Assembly (NCBI GenBank): GCA_001443485.1
Contig: LDXQ01000012.1
Location: forward strand, 9,000 to 42,405
Direction: 5' to 3'
Source of the DNA: Candidatus Sysuimicrobiota bacterium CSP1-3
GTDB lineage: Bacteria; Sysuimicrobiota; Sysuimicrobiia; Sysuimicrobiales; Humicultoraceae
DNA: 33,406 nucleotides
Below the pieces are notes generated by a model that was not told the origin of the DNA, ran no database searches, and saw only the letters and a program-made list of their open reading frames with translations. Shown one piece after another: positions 25,873 to 33,406 of this stretch; positions within the stretch are counted from its first letter, which is position 1, and the number at the start of each line of letters is the position of its first letter. The position numbers were made by a program, and so were the translations under genes.

Positions 25873-26651
25873 TGCACCGGCCGACGATGATGGTCGTGAA
25901 GAGCCCGGAGGAGATCGCCCGGATGCGGCGGGCGGGGCAGCTGGCCGCGCGGGCGCTGGAGGGGGTCGCGCGGGCCGTCGCCCCGGGCGGGGTCACGGCG
26001 GAGCTGGACGGCCTGGCCGAGACCTTCATCCGGGACCACGGCGGCGTGCCGTCGTTCAAGCACTACCGGGGCTATCCGGCCAGCATCTGCGTCTCCATCG
26101 ACGACGAGGTGGTGCACGGGATCCCGGGGACGCGTCGGCTGCGCGAGGGCAGCATCGTATCAGTCGATCTGGGCGTGTACCTCGACGGCGTTCACGGGGA
26201 CGTGGCGCGGACCATCCCGGTGGGCGAGGTGGACGAGGAGACCCGCCGCCTGCTCCAGGTGACGGCGGAGGCCCTCGAGGCCGGGATCCGGGAGGCGCGC
26301 GAGGGACGCACCACCGGGGACCTGGGGTGGGCCATCCAGCAGGTGGCGGAGGGCGCGGGTTTCTCCGTGGTGCGGGACTTCGCCGGCCACGGGATCGGGC
26401 GCGACCTGCATGAGGGGCCGGAGGTGCCCAACTTCGGCACCCCCGGCGGCGGGGTCGCCCTGCGCCGCGGCCTGACGCTGGCCATCGAGCCGATGGTCAA
26501 CGCCGGCGGGTTGGAGGTGGTCGTCCTGGAGGACGGCTGGACGGTGCGCACGCGCGATCGCGCCCGCTCGGCGCACTTCGAGCACACGGTGGCGGTGGGC
26601 GCGGACGGCCCCGAGGTGCTGACTAGACTGAACGGGACTGCGCCCATATAA
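25872..26651 (+). CDS. map: Methionine aminopeptidase type I
   Basis: 259 residues; removes the initiator Met from new proteins at the ribosome. All five metal ligands are visible: Asp99 (SVDLG), Asp110 (HGDVART), His173 (GHGIG), Glu206 (AIEPM) and Glu237 (FEHT); the substrate His82 (VVHGIPG) is also kept. No N-terminal zinc-finger extension. ATG overlaps the adk stop by one base. The last codons contain a probable promoter for the downstream genes. Confidence 0.97.
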   Translation: MHRPTMMVVKSPEEIARMRRAGQLAARALEGVARAVAPGGVTAELDGLAETFIRDHGGVPSFKHYRGYPASICVSIDDEVVHGIPGTRRLREGSIVSVDLGVYLDGVHGDVARTIPVGEVDEETRRLLQVTAEALEAGIREAREGRTTGDLGWAIQQVAEGAGFSVVRDFAGHGIGRDLHEGPEVPNFGTPGGGVALRRGLTLAIEPMVNAGGLEVVVLEDGWTVRTRDRARSAHFEHTVAVGADGPEVLTRLNGTAPI

Positions 26652-26652
26652 T
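26624..26652 (+). promoter_or_regulatory. Internal promoter at the end of map
   Basis: TAGACT (26624-26629, 4 of 6 to TTGACA), 17-base spacer, perfect TATAAT (26647-26652) overlapping the map stop. Transcription would start near 26659 and give the KOW protein, infA and the alpha cluster their own supply of mRNA. Confidence 0.65.
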
Positions 26653-26684
26653 TGACGGTTGTGGTTTCGAGCGCTCCATCGGTG

Positions 26685-26978
26685 ATGTTAGGGCGGGTGG
26701 TCACGTCGCGCGCGGGGCGGGACCGCGGCGATCGCTACGTCGTCGTCGGCACGCTGGGAGAGGACATGGTCCTGGTGGCCGATGGGGAGAAGCGCGGCAT
26801 CGACCGCCCGAAGAAGAAGAACCTGAAGCACCTGACCCTGCACGACGTCGCGCCGGCGCTGGCGGCCAAGCTGGCGCAGGGCGAGACGCCGCGGGACGAG
26901 GAGATCCGGCAGGCCCTGGCGCAGGGGGCCCCGGAGGAATCCCCGCCGGCCGGTGAGGCCGCGGGGACGGGGGACTGA
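26685..26978 (+). CDS. KOW-domain RNA-binding protein (L14e-like), between map and infA
   Basis: 97 residues. The start [20 protein letters not shown] is a KOW motif, and [20 protein letters not shown] followed by HL matches the small KOW RNA-binding proteins found between map and infA in Clostridia and relatives; their exact role is not known to me, probably ribosome-associated. The tail (about 60-97) is acidic/Ala-rich and likely disordered. ATG 26685 fits the family start; the frame opens at TTG 26652 but those 11 residues are not family-like and overlap the promoter. No good ribosome binding site. Stop overlaps infA by one base. Confidence 0.85.
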   Translation: MLGRVVTSRAGRDRGDRYVVVGTLGEDMVLVADGEKRGIDRPKKKNLKHLTLHDVAPALAAKLAQGETPRDEEIRQALAQGAPEESPPAGEAAGTGD

Positions 26979-27196
26979 TGGCGAAAAAGGACCTCATCGA
27001 AGTCGAGGGGACGGTCGTGGAGATCCAGCCGAACGCCATGTTCCGCGTCGAACTGCAGAGCGGCCACCGGGTCCTGGCCCACATCTCCGGGAAGATGCGG
27101 ATCCACTTCATCCGCATCCTGCCGGGCGACCGGGTGAAGGTGGAACTGTCGCCCTACGACCCGAGCCGGGGCCGGATTACCTATCGATATCGGTAA
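26978..27196 (+). CDS. infA: Translation initiation factor IF-1
   Basis: 72 residues, exactly the usual length. OB-fold protein that occupies the A site during initiation. [40 protein letters not shown] and the end [14 protein letters not shown] are classic. ATG in a TGATG overlap with the KOW gene. 83 bases with a hairpin separate it from rpmJ. Confidence 0.98.
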   Translation: MAKKDLIEVEGTVVEIQPNAMFRVELQSGHRVLAHISGKMRIHFIRILPGDRVKVELSPYDPSRGRITYRYR

Positions 27197-27228
27197 GAGA
27201 AAGTGCAGCGGAGAGAAGGGCTCGGGGT

Positions 27229-27259
27229 CCCCGCAAATTCGCGCAGCGAATTTGTGGGG
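27229..27259 (+). repeat. Hairpin element upstream of rpmJ (family 2, copy 1)
   Basis: 14-bp stem, 27229-27242 with 27246-27259 (CCCCGCAAATTCGC / GCGAATTTGTGGGG), one G-T pair and a three-base loop. It is not followed by a T tract. The sequence from 27218 to 27260 closely matches the one before rpoA. The rpmJ binding site AAGGAG (27267-27272) comes directly after. Confidence 0.75.
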
Positions 27260-27279
27260 TGAGCAGAAGGAGACCGACG

Positions 27280-27393
27280 ATGAAAGTCCGGGCATCCGTA
27301 CGGCGGATGTGTGAAAAGTGCAAGATCGTGAAGCGCGGCCGGCGGCTGCTGGTGATCTGCGAGAACCCAAAGCACAAGCAGAAGCAGGGCTAG
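27280..27393 (+). CDS. rpmJ: 50S ribosomal protein L36, zinc type
   Basis: 37 residues, complete. [20 protein letters not shown], then [15 protein letters not shown]: zinc ligands Cys11, Cys14, Cys27 and His32, the zinc-bearing form. AAGGAG eight bases before the ATG. Located in its usual place between infA and rpsM, behind the family 2 hairpin. Confidence 0.97.
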   Translation: MKVRASVRRMCEKCKIVKRGRRLLVICENPKHKQKQG

Positions 27394-27408
27394 GGGAGGT
27401 ATAAGAGG

Positions 27409-27804
27409 ATGGCACGCATCGCGGGCGTGGACCTGCCGCGGGAGAAGCGGGTGGAGGTGGCGCTGACCTACGTCTACGGCGTCGGCCTGAGCCGCGCCCG
27501 CCAGATTCTGCAGGCGACGAACGTCAAACCGGACACACGGGTGCGCAACCTCACGGAGGAAGAGGTCACCCGGCTGCGGGAGTTCATCGACCGCTCCTTC
27601 AAAGTAGAAGGAGACCTCCGCCGCGAGGTGGCGATGGACATCCGCCGCCTGACGGAGATCGGCTCCTACCGCGGGCAGCGCCACCGCAAGGGCCTGCCGG
27701 TGCACGGGCAGCGCACCCGGACCAACGCGCGGACCCGCAAGGGGCCGAAGAAGACCGTCGGCGTGCGGCGCGCGCGGCCCACCACGCCCGCGGTCAAGGC
27801 GTAA
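27409..27804 (+). CDS. rpsM: 30S ribosomal protein S13
   Basis: 131 residues. S13 in the 30S head forms an intersubunit bridge and touches P-site tRNA through its tail. [58 protein letters not shown] and [20 protein letters not shown] are family hallmarks. GGAGG ten bases before the ATG. Confidence 0.98.
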   Translation: MARIAGVDLPREKRVEVALTYVYGVGLSRARQILQATNVKPDTRVRNLTEEEVTRLREFIDRSFKVEGDLRREVAMDIRRLTEIGSYRGQRHRKGLPVHGQRTRTNARTRKGPKKTVGVRRARPTTPAVKA

Positions 27805-27822
27805 CTAAGAGGGAGCGAAGCG

Positions 27823-28209
27823 ATGGCACAGCGACCACGCGGACGGCGCAAGGAGAGGAAGAACATCCCCACCGGGGTGGCGCACATCCAGTCCACCTTC
27901 AACAACACCGTCGTCACCATCGCCGACCCGCAGGGGAACGTGCTGGCCTGGGCCAGCGCCGGGACCTCCGGCTTCAAGGGGTCGCGCAAGGGCACGCCCT
28001 TCGCCGCGGGCCTGGCCGCGGAGGCAGCGGCGCGCAGGGCGATGGAGCACGGGGTGCGGCAGGTAGAGGTCTACGTGAGGGGGCCGGGCGCCGGCCGGGA
28101 GGCGGCCATCCGGTCGCTGCAGGCGGCGGGGCTGGAGGTCAACCTGATCAAGGACGTGACCCCCATCCCGCACAACGGGTGCCGGCCGCCGAAGCGGCGC
28201 CGGGTGTAG
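27823..28209 (+). CDS. rpsK: 30S ribosomal protein S11
   Basis: 128 residues. Platform protein near the E site and Shine-Dalgarno helix. KKERKN-type start ([20 protein letters not shown]), [40 protein letters not shown], then [20 protein letters not shown] and [23 protein letters not shown] seven bases before the ATG. Confidence 0.98.
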   Translation: MAQRPRGRRKERKNIPTGVAHIQSTFNNTVVTIADPQGNVLAWASAGTSGFKGSRKGTPFAAGLAAEAAARRAMEHGVRQVEVYVRGPGAGREAAIRSLQAAGLEVNLIKDVTPIPHNGCRPPKRRRV

Positions 28210-28238
28210 GCGTGGCGCAGTTCCGAGGGAGGACGTAG

Positions 28239-28868
28239 ATGGGTCGCTATACCGCAGCGGTCTGCCGGTTGTGCCGCCGGGAGGGGATGAAGCTCTACCT
28301 CAAAGGCGAGAAGTGCTACACGGAGAAGTGCCCGGTGCACAAGCGGCCCACGCCGCCGGGGATGCACGGCGCCCGGCCGACGCGGCGCAAGGCGAGCGAG
28401 TTCGGCATGCGGCTGCGGGAGAAGCAGAAGCTGCGCCGCATCTACGGCATCTACGAGACGCAGTTCAAGAACTACTTCCAGCAGGCCGCGCGGGCCAAGG
28501 GCGTCACCGGCACGCGCCTGCTGCAGCTGCTGGAGACGCGCCTGGACAACATCGTCTACCGCCTGGGGCTGGCCTCCTCGCGCAAGGAGGCGCGGCAGCT
28601 GGTCGTGCACGGGCACGTCGCCGTGGACGGCAAGAAGGTGACGATCCCCGCCTACCAGGTCCGGCCCGGGCAGGCGGTGAGTCTGACCGAGCGCGGGCAG
28701 AAGCACGGGCGGCTCAAGGAGCTCCTCGGTGCGGCGGGACGGGCGGCGCCTTCCTGGCTGGAGCTCGCCTCCGACCGGAGCGGCGGGCGCGTGCTGGCCC
28801 AGCCGGCGCGGGAAGAGATCGACGTCCCGGTACAGGAACAGTTGATCGTCGAATACTACTCGCGGTAA
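28239..28868 (+). CDS. rpsD: 30S ribosomal protein S4, zinc type
   Basis: 209 residues. Primary 16S-binding protein; in many bacteria it regulates the alpha operon. The N-terminal zinc knuckle is present: CRLC, then GEKCYTEKC (Cys9, 12, 26, 31 from the ATG). S4 domain: [40 protein letters not shown]. Ends [10 protein letters not shown]-like ([20 protein letters not shown]). GGGAGG seven bases before the ATG. Confidence 0.98.
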   Translation: MGRYTAAVCRLCRREGMKLYLKGEKCYTEKCPVHKRPTPPGMHGARPTRRKASEFGMRLREKQKLRRIYGIYETQFKNYFQQAARAKGVTGTRLLQLLETRLDNIVYRLGLASSRKEARQLVVHGHVAVDGKKVTIPAYQVRPGQAVSLTERGQKHGRLKELLGAAGRAAPSWLELASDRSGGRVLAQPAREEIDVPVQEQLIVEYYSR

Positions 28869-28879
28869 AGGGCCGGGGC

Positions 28880-28910
28880 CCCCACAGATTCCCGTAGCGA
28901 ATTTGTGGGG
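28880..28910 (+). repeat. Hairpin element upstream of rpoA (family 2, copy 2)
   Basis: 28880-28893 pairs with 28897-28910 (CCCCACAGATTCCC / GCGAATTTGTGGGG) with one G-T pair, one C-C mismatch and a three-base loop. The right arm GCGAATTTGTGGGG is identical to copy 1 before rpmJ, and the flanks (GGGCC/GGGCT before, TG after) also match. No T tract. Confidence 0.72.
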
Positions 28911-28930
28911 TGGCTGATGGGAGGATTGGG

Positions 28931-29884
28931 ATGAGTATTGCCACACTATGGGAAACATCCAAGCCGAAGGTGGAGTACGCGGAACTTTCCGACACCTACG
29001 GCAAGTTCGTGGTCGAGCCGCTGGAGCGCGGCTTCGGCGTGACGCTGGGGAACTCGCTGCGCCGCGTCCTGCTCTCGTCCATCGAGGGCGCCGCCGTGAC
29101 GTCGGTGAAGATTGAGGGCGTGCTGCACGAGTTCAGCACCATCCCCGGCGTGGTGGAGGACGTCACGCAGATCATCCTCAACCTGAAGGAACTCACGCTC
29201 AAACTGCACACGGACAAGCCCAAGCTCCTCCGCCTGGAGGCCGCGGGGAAGAAGGAGGTCACCGCCGCGGACGTCCAGCCGGACGCCGAGGTGGAGATCC
29301 TCACCCCGGACCTGCACATCGCCACGCTGGACAAGCGGGACTCGCGGCTGGCCATGGAGTTGATGGTGGAGCGGGGCAGCGGGTACGTCCCGGCGGAGCG
29401 GCACCGCAAGAGCGAGCACGTCATCGGGGTGATCCCGGTGGACTCCATCTTCTCCCCGATCCAGAAGGTGAACTACGCTGTGGAGGACACGCGGGTGGGG
29501 CAGATGACGGACTTCGACCGGCTGGTCTTTGAGGTGTGGACCGACGGGTCGATCCGCCCCGAGGAGGCGGTGCAGGAGGCCTCGCGCGTATTGATCGACC
29601 ACTTCCGCCTCTTCTCCGGCATCGGCGAGGAGGGAGAGGCGCAGGCCCTAGAGGGCGGGCCGGACGGGGAACTGGGCCGGCTCTACGCCATGCCCGTCGA
29701 GGAACTGGACCTTTCCGTGCGTCCCTACAACTGCCTGAAGCGCGCCGGCATCAACACGATCGGCGACCTGGTGCAGCGTACGGAAGAGGAGATCGTCAAC
29801 GTGAAGAACTTCGGCCGGAAGTCGCTGGACGAGGTCAAGGAGAAGCTCGCCGTCCTCGGCCTGAAACTGCGGGAGAAAGAGTAA
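28931..29884 (+). CDS. rpoA: DNA-directed RNA polymerase subunit alpha
   Basis: 317 residues. N-terminal assembly domain: FVVEPLERGFGVTLGNSLRR and VLLSSIEGAAVTSVKIEGVL; then a linker; C-terminal DNA- and activator-binding domain VEELDLSVRPYNCLKRAGIN and TIGDLVQRTEEEIVNVKNFG. Arg of SVRPYNCLK is the UP-element contact. I start at ATG 28931 (GGGAGG six bases upstream); the frame is open 21 bases further up but that part is hairpin-derived. Follows the family 2 hairpin. Confidence 0.98.
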   Translation: MSIATLWETSKPKVEYAELSDTYGKFVVEPLERGFGVTLGNSLRRVLLSSIEGAAVTSVKIEGVLHEFSTIPGVVEDVTQIILNLKELTLKLHTDKPKLLRLEAAGKKEVTAADVQPDAEVEILTPDLHIATLDKRDSRLAMELMVERGSGYVPAERHRKSEHVIGVIPVDSIFSPIQKVNYAVEDTRVGQMTDFDRLVFEVWTDGSIRPEEAVQEASRVLIDHFRLFSGIGEEGEAQALEGGPDGELGRLYAMPVEELDLSVRPYNCLKRAGINTIGDLVQRTEEEIVNVKNFGRKSLDEVKEKLAVLGLKLREKE

Positions 29885-29899
29885 GGGGTCGCGCGTACG

Positions 29900-30256
29900 A
29901 TGGGATGGGGAGCCAAGGGGCGGAAACTGGGTCGCGACACGGGGGAGCGCACCGCGCTCTTCCGGCAATTGGTGGCGTCGCTGATCCTGCATGACCGCAT
30001 CGAGACCACGGAGGCCAAAGCGAAGGAGACCAAGAAGATCGCCGACGGGCTGATCGCGCTGGCCGTGCGGGGCGACCTGCAGGCGCGGCGGCAGGCCGGC
30101 CGCCTGCTCATCGACCCGCGAGCCCGGAAGCGTCTCTTCGGCGAGATCGCTCCCCGGTACCAGGCGGGACGGGGAGGCTACACGCGGGTGATCAAGACCA
30201 GGCGGCGCCGCGGAGACAGCGCGCCGATGGCCCTGGTCGAGCTGGTCTCCCCCTGA
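29900..30256 (+). CDS. rplQ: 50S ribosomal protein L17
   Basis: 118 residues. Tunnel-exit protein. KGRKLGRDTGERTALFRQLV, ASLILHDRIETTEAKAKETK, then RKRLFGEIAPRYQAGRGGYT and RVIKTRRRRGDSAPMALVEL. ATG 15 bases after rpoA. Its stop (TGA 30254-30256) overlaps the probable CTG start of ecfA1. Confidence 0.97.
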   Translation: MGWGAKGRKLGRDTGERTALFRQLVASLILHDRIETTEAKAKETKKIADGLIALAVRGDLQARRQAGRLLIDPRARKRLFGEIAPRYQAGRGGYTRVIKTRRRRGDSAPMALVELVSP

Positions 30257-31107
30257 ACCCCCTGATCCAGGTCCAGGACCTCACATACGTCTACAACCCC
30301 GGGACGCCGCAGGCGGTCACCGCGCTTGACGGCGTCTCACTGCATCTGGCCCGCGGCGAGTATGTCGCCGTCGTCGGCGCCAACGGGTCGGGGAAATCGA
30401 CCCTGGCCAAGTGCCTGAACGCGCTCTTGGTCCCTACCAGCGGTCAGGTGCTGGTGGACGGGCTGGACACGCGGGACCAGCCCGCCGTCTGGCAGGTGCG
30501 CCAGCGTGTGGGCATGGTCTTCCAGAATCCCGACAACCAGCTGGTCGCCACCGTCGTCGAAGAGGACGTCGCCTTCGGGCCGGAAAACCTCGGCCTGCCG
30601 CCGGCGGAGATTCGGCGCCGCGTGGAGGAGGCGCTCCGGGTGGTGGAGATGGGAGAGTACCGGCACCACGCGCCGCACCTTCTCTCGGGCGGGCAGAAGC
30701 AGCGCGTGGCCATCGCGGGGATCCTGGCGATGCGGCCGATGTGCCTGATCCTGGACGAGGCCACGGCCATGCTCGACCCGCAGGGACGGGCGGAGGTCCT
30801 GCAAACGGTCGCCCGGCTGAACCGCGAGGAGGACATCACCATCGTGCACATCACCCACGCGATGGAGGAGGCGGCGCTGGCCCGGCGCATCATCGCGCTG
30901 GCCGCCGGGCGTATCGTGCTGGAAGGCCCGCCGGCCGAGGTCTTCGAACAGCCGGAGGCCCTTCGCCGCCTGCGCCTGGCGCTGCCGCCGGTGGCGGCGC
31001 TGGTGCGGGGACTGCGGGCCGCCGGGCTGCCGCTGCGCGGCCATCCCCTCACGGTGGATCAACTCGTGGACGCCCTCACCGGGCTGGCGGCGGCGCGCCG
31101 ACCATGA
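30253..31107 (+). CDS. ecfA1: ECF transporter ATPase EcfA1, probable CTG start
   Basis: 284 residues from CTG 30253. One of the two ATPases that power vitamin/metal ECF transporters. Walker A GANGSGKST (42-50), Q loop FQNPDNQ, signature LSGGQKQRVA (144 on), Walker B LILDEATAMLD with Glu169, then HITHAMEEA. The frame has no ATG, GTG or TTG between its upstream stop (about 29,992) and the TTG at 30427, which lies after Walker A, so the start must be nonstandard. CTG 30253 gives NPLIQVQDLTYVYNPG in a CTGA overlap with rplQ; CTG 30262 aligns with the ATG of ecfA2 (LIQVQD versus MIEVRD). Overlaps ecfA2 by 4 bases. Confidence 0.9.
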   Translation: MNPLIQVQDLTYVYNPGTPQAVTALDGVSLHLARGEYVAVVGANGSGKSTLAKCLNALLVPTSGQVLVDGLDTRDQPAVWQVRQRVGMVFQNPDNQLVATVVEEDVAFGPENLGLPPAEIRRRVEEALRVVEMGEYRHHAPHLLSGGQKQRVAIAGILAMRPMCLILDEATAMLDPQGRAEVLQTVARLNREEDITIVHITHAMEEAALARRIIALAAGRIVLEGPPAEVFEQPEALRRLRLALPPVAALVRGLRAAGLPLRGHPLTVDQLVDALTGLAAARRP

Positions 31108-31955
31108 TCGAGGTCCGCGACGTGCACCACGTCTACCTGCGGGACTCGCCCTTAGCGGCGGTGGCGCTGCGCGGCATCAGCCTGACCATCCCGGACGGCG
31201 AGCGCATCGGCCTGATCGGTCCCACGGGGTCGGGCAAGTCCACGCTCGTGCAGACGCTGAACGCCTTGATCCGCCCCACCTCCGGCACGGTGTCCGTCGA
31301 CGGCGAGGACATCTTTGCGCCCAAGGCGGATCGCCGCCGCGTCCGGCAGAAGGTGGCCCTGCTGTTCCAGTACGCCGAGCAACAGCTCTTTGAGGAGACG
31401 GTGGCCAAGGATGTGGCCTTCGGGCCCCGCAACCTGGGCCTGCCGGAGGACGAAATTGCGACGCGCGTGCACGAGGCGCTGCAGTCCGTGGGCCTGGACC
31501 CCGACCGCTTCGGCCCCCGCTCGCCCTTCACCCTCTCCGGCGGCGAGATGCGCCGCGTCGCCCTGGCCGGGGTCCTGGCCATGTCCCCGAAGGTGCTCAT
31601 CCTGGACGAGCCCACCGCGGGGCTCGATCCTCAGGGGAAAGCGGAATTCCTCCAGTTGATCCTGAGACTGCACGCCCAGCGGCAACTCACCGTCATTCTG
31701 ATCAACCACAGCATGGACGAGATCGCGCAGACCACGGAGCGGGTGATCGTCCTGGACGCCGGCCGCGTCGTGATGGACGGCCCCACGCGCCAGATCTTCG
31801 CCCGGGCGGAGGAACTGGAGCACCTGCACCTGGGGATCCCGCAGACCGCTCAGATCCTGCACCGTCTGCGCGCCCGCGGCCTGCCTGTCCGCACTGACCT
31901 CTTTACGCTGGAGGAAGCGCGCGCCGAGGTGCTGCGCGTGCTGCGGCCGGCCTGA
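31104..31955 (+). CDS. ecfA2: ECF transporter ATPase EcfA2
   Basis: 283 residues. Second ATPase of the ECF energizing module, paralogous to EcfA1. Walker A GPTGSGKST (39-47), Q loop LFQYAEQQLFEETVAKDVAF, signature LSGGEMRRVALAG, Walker B LILDEPTAGLDPQG, switch His in INHSMDEIA. C-terminal domain (IPQTAQILHRLRARGLPV) is usual for these ATPases. ATG in an ATGA junction with ecfA1; the stop shares one base with ecfT (TGATG). Confidence 0.96.
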   Translation: MIEVRDVHHVYLRDSPLAAVALRGISLTIPDGERIGLIGPTGSGKSTLVQTLNALIRPTSGTVSVDGEDIFAPKADRRRVRQKVALLFQYAEQQLFEETVAKDVAFGPRNLGLPEDEIATRVHEALQSVGLDPDRFGPRSPFTLSGGEMRRVALAGVLAMSPKVLILDEPTAGLDPQGKAEFLQLILRLHAQRQLTVILINHSMDEIAQTTERVIVLDAGRVVMDGPTRQIFARAEELEHLHLGIPQTAQILHRLRARGLPVRTDLFTLEEARAEVLRVLRPA

Positions 31956-32776
31956 TGGAACTGACGCGCTACGTCTCCATCGGGCAGTACCTGCCGCGCG
32001 ACTCGGTGGTGCACCGGTTGGATCCGCGGACGAAGATCGGGGTAACGACGCTCCTGATGGTCGTCATCTTCGTGATTACCGACTTTACCGGATACGGGCT
32101 CCTGGCCGCGTCCCTGGTGGGGCTCTTCCTCCTGGCGCAGATTCCGCTCGGCTACGCGGCGCGGGGGCTGCGGCCGATCCTCTTCCTGCTGCTCCTCACC
32201 TTTGTGCTCAACCTGTTCTTCAGCGGCCTGCGCGAGGGTACGCCGCTCGTGCGCCTGGGACCGCTGGTGATCACGAGCGAGGCGCTCAGCCGGGCGGCGT
32301 TCATCTCCCTCCGCCTGGTCCTGCTGGTGGTCGCCACCTCGCTCTTCACCTACACGACCTCCCCGATGGCCCTCACCGACGGCATGGAGCGGCTGCTGCG
32401 GCCCTTCCGGCGGATCGGCGTCCCCGGGCACGAACTGGCGATGATGATGTCCATCGCGTTACGTTTCATCCCCACGCTGCTGGAGGAGACGGAGCGGATC
32501 ATGAAGGCGCAGATGGCCCGCGGCGCGGAGTTCCAGCGGGGCAACCTGCTGCGGCGCGCCCGGGCGATGCTGCCCATCCTGGTGCCGCTCTTCGTTTCCG
32601 CCTTCCGCCGCGCCGATGAGCTGGCGCTCGCCATGGAGGCCCGCGCCTACCGCGGCGGGGAGGGGCGCACCCGCATGAAAGAATTAGCCTTCGCGGCCCG
32701 CGACGCCGTGGCCTGGATCGTCAGCGTGTTCGCCACCGCCGTCCTTCTCGCGTCCCGCTGGCTCGGCCTGCCCTGA
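31955..32776 (+). CDS. ecfT: ECF transporter transmembrane protein EcfT
   Basis: 273 residues, four to six membrane helices (VTTLLMVVIFVITDFTGYGL; LLLLTFVLNLFFSGL; LVLLVVATSLF; last at about 247-270). It couples the ATPases to exchangeable substrate-binding S components. The two coupling helices are marked by an ARG motif (AQMARGAEF, Arg189) and a second Arg-containing motif (EARAYRGG, 228-235). No S component is encoded nearby, as expected for a shared group II module. ATG overlaps the ecfA2 stop by one base. Confidence 0.95.
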   Translation: MELTRYVSIGQYLPRDSVVHRLDPRTKIGVTTLLMVVIFVITDFTGYGLLAASLVGLFLLAQIPLGYAARGLRPILFLLLLTFVLNLFFSGLREGTPLVRLGPLVITSEALSRAAFISLRLVLLVVATSLFTYTTSPMALTDGMERLLRPFRRIGVPGHELAMMMSIALRFIPTLLEETERIMKAQMARGAEFQRGNLLRRARAMLPILVPLFVSAFRRADELALAMEARAYRGGEGRTRMKELAFAARDAVAWIVSVFATAVLLASRWLGLP

Positions 32777-32788
32777 CCCCCGCACGCC

Positions 32789-33406
32789 GTGCGCACCCTG
32801 CGCACCATCAAACTGACGCTGGAGTATGACGGCACCCACTTCGTCGGCTGGCAGCGGCAGGCGCACGGGCGCTCGGTGCAGGCGGATGTGGAGCGGGCGG
32901 TGGAGGCGCTGACGCAGGCGCCCGCCCGCGTGGTGGCCGCCGGGCGTACCGATGCCGGCGTGCACGCGCTGGGGCAGGTGGCCCACTTCCGCACCGCGAG
33001 CATGTTGCCGATTGATCGTCTCATCGCCGGGCTCAACGCGCTCCTCCCGCGGGATGTCAGCGTGCGTGAGGCCGCCGACGCCCACCCGGACTTCCACGCC
33101 CGCCGCGACGCCCGGTTCCGCGTGTACCGCTACGCCGTGCTGCGCCGTCCTGCACCTTCAGCGCTACTCGGTCCGTACACCCACCACGTGTTCGGGCCCC
33201 TGGACCTGGACGCGATGCGTGCCGCTCTAGCCCGGCTTGTCGGCACCCACGACTTCCGGGCCTTCCGCGCGTTGGGCACGCCCACGAAGACCAGCCGTTG
33301 TGCGCTCCTGCTTGCAGAGCTGACCGAGCGCGAGGACCTGCTCTTTCTCACCTTCGGCGCCGACCGGTTCCTCCGGCACATGGTCAGGATGATCATGGGA
33401 ACCATC
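32789..33406 (+). CDS. truA: tRNA pseudouridine(38-40) synthase TruA (3' truncated by window)
   Basis: 206 residues visible, open at the right edge. Converts uridines 38-40 of the tRNA anticodon arm to pseudouridine. GTG start, 12 bases after ecfT: KLTLEYDGTHFVGWQRQAHG, the catalytic motif AAGRTDAGVHALGQVAHF with Asp55, RFRVYRYAVL, THDFRAFRALG and the end region GADRFLRHMVRMIMGTI. Only the last part (about 40 residues) is missing. The ECF-truA order is a common Firmicutes-type arrangement. Confidence 0.96.
   Translation, partial: MRTLRTIKLTLEYDGTHFVGWQRQAHGRSVQADVERAVEALTQAPARVVAAGRTDAGVHALGQVAHFRTASMLPIDRLIAGLNALLPRDVSVREAADAHPDFHARRDARFRVYRYAVLRRPAPSALLGPYTHHVFGPLDLDAMRAALARLVGTHDFRAFRALGTPTKTSRCALLLAELTEREDLLFLTFGADRFLRHMVRMIMGTI

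Overview
This window is a G+C-rich (about two-thirds G+C by eye) bacterial chromosome segment. It runs from the last third of rpoC through the str, S10, spc and alpha ribosomal-protein clusters to the start of truA. Several things point to a deep-branching Terrabacteria-type lineage (Firmicutes/Chloroflexi/Armatimonadota-like) rather than a proteobacterium: the YbxF-like L7Ae protein ahead of rpsL, the KOW protein between map and infA, zinc-type S14, S4, L36 and L24, an RpoC with no large insert in its trigger loop, and the rplQ-ecfA1-ecfA2-ecfT-truA tail. I cannot name the genus or phylum from sequence alone.

Layout. (1) 1-1788: 3' part of rpoC, then a weak hairpin. (2) 1918-2202: a small coiled-coil, single-membrane-helix protein behind a perfect TATAAT box. 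(3) 2228-9673, minus strand: a compact type IV pilus / type II secretion-like operon, in transcription order pilB, pilC, three GspG-like pilins, a GspH/FimT-like pilin, a PilV-like pilin, a PilW-like pilin carrying a DUF2341 insert, and a PilX-like pilin. No pilT, pilM-Q or prepilin peptidase is present, so the system needs parts encoded elsewhere. (4) 9891-9919: a strong divergent promoter that starts the str cluster. (5) 9935-14738: ybxF-like, a structured leader, rpsL, rpsG, fusA, tuf. (6) 14741-23925: rpsJ to rplO in canonical order but without rpmD (L30). (7) 23922-27196: secY, adk, map, KOW protein, infA, with a likely internal promoter at the end of map. (8) 27280-30256: rpmJ, rpsM, rpsK, rpsD, rpoA, rplQ. 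(9) 30253-32776: the ECF transporter energizing module, then truA, cut by the window edge.

How it works together. The plus-strand genes supply the ribosome, translation factors, RNA polymerase subunits, the Sec channel, N-terminal Met removal, adenylate balance and tRNA pseudouridylation; most are joined by 1-4 base stop/start overlaps. The minus-strand operon would build a pilus or pseudopilus: PilB is the assembly ATPase, PilC the membrane platform, the GspG-like proteins the shaft, and the PilV/W/X/FimT-like proteins a tip complex.

The most unusual signals are: the pilus operon wedged between rpoC and the str operon; a minor pilin with a large DUF2341-plus-jelly-roll insert; a pilin triplet whose middle copy is a recombinant of its neighbours; two different two-copy hairpin families between ribosomal genes; ecfA1 apparently starting at CTG; S12 with Arg at position 88; and the absence of L30.
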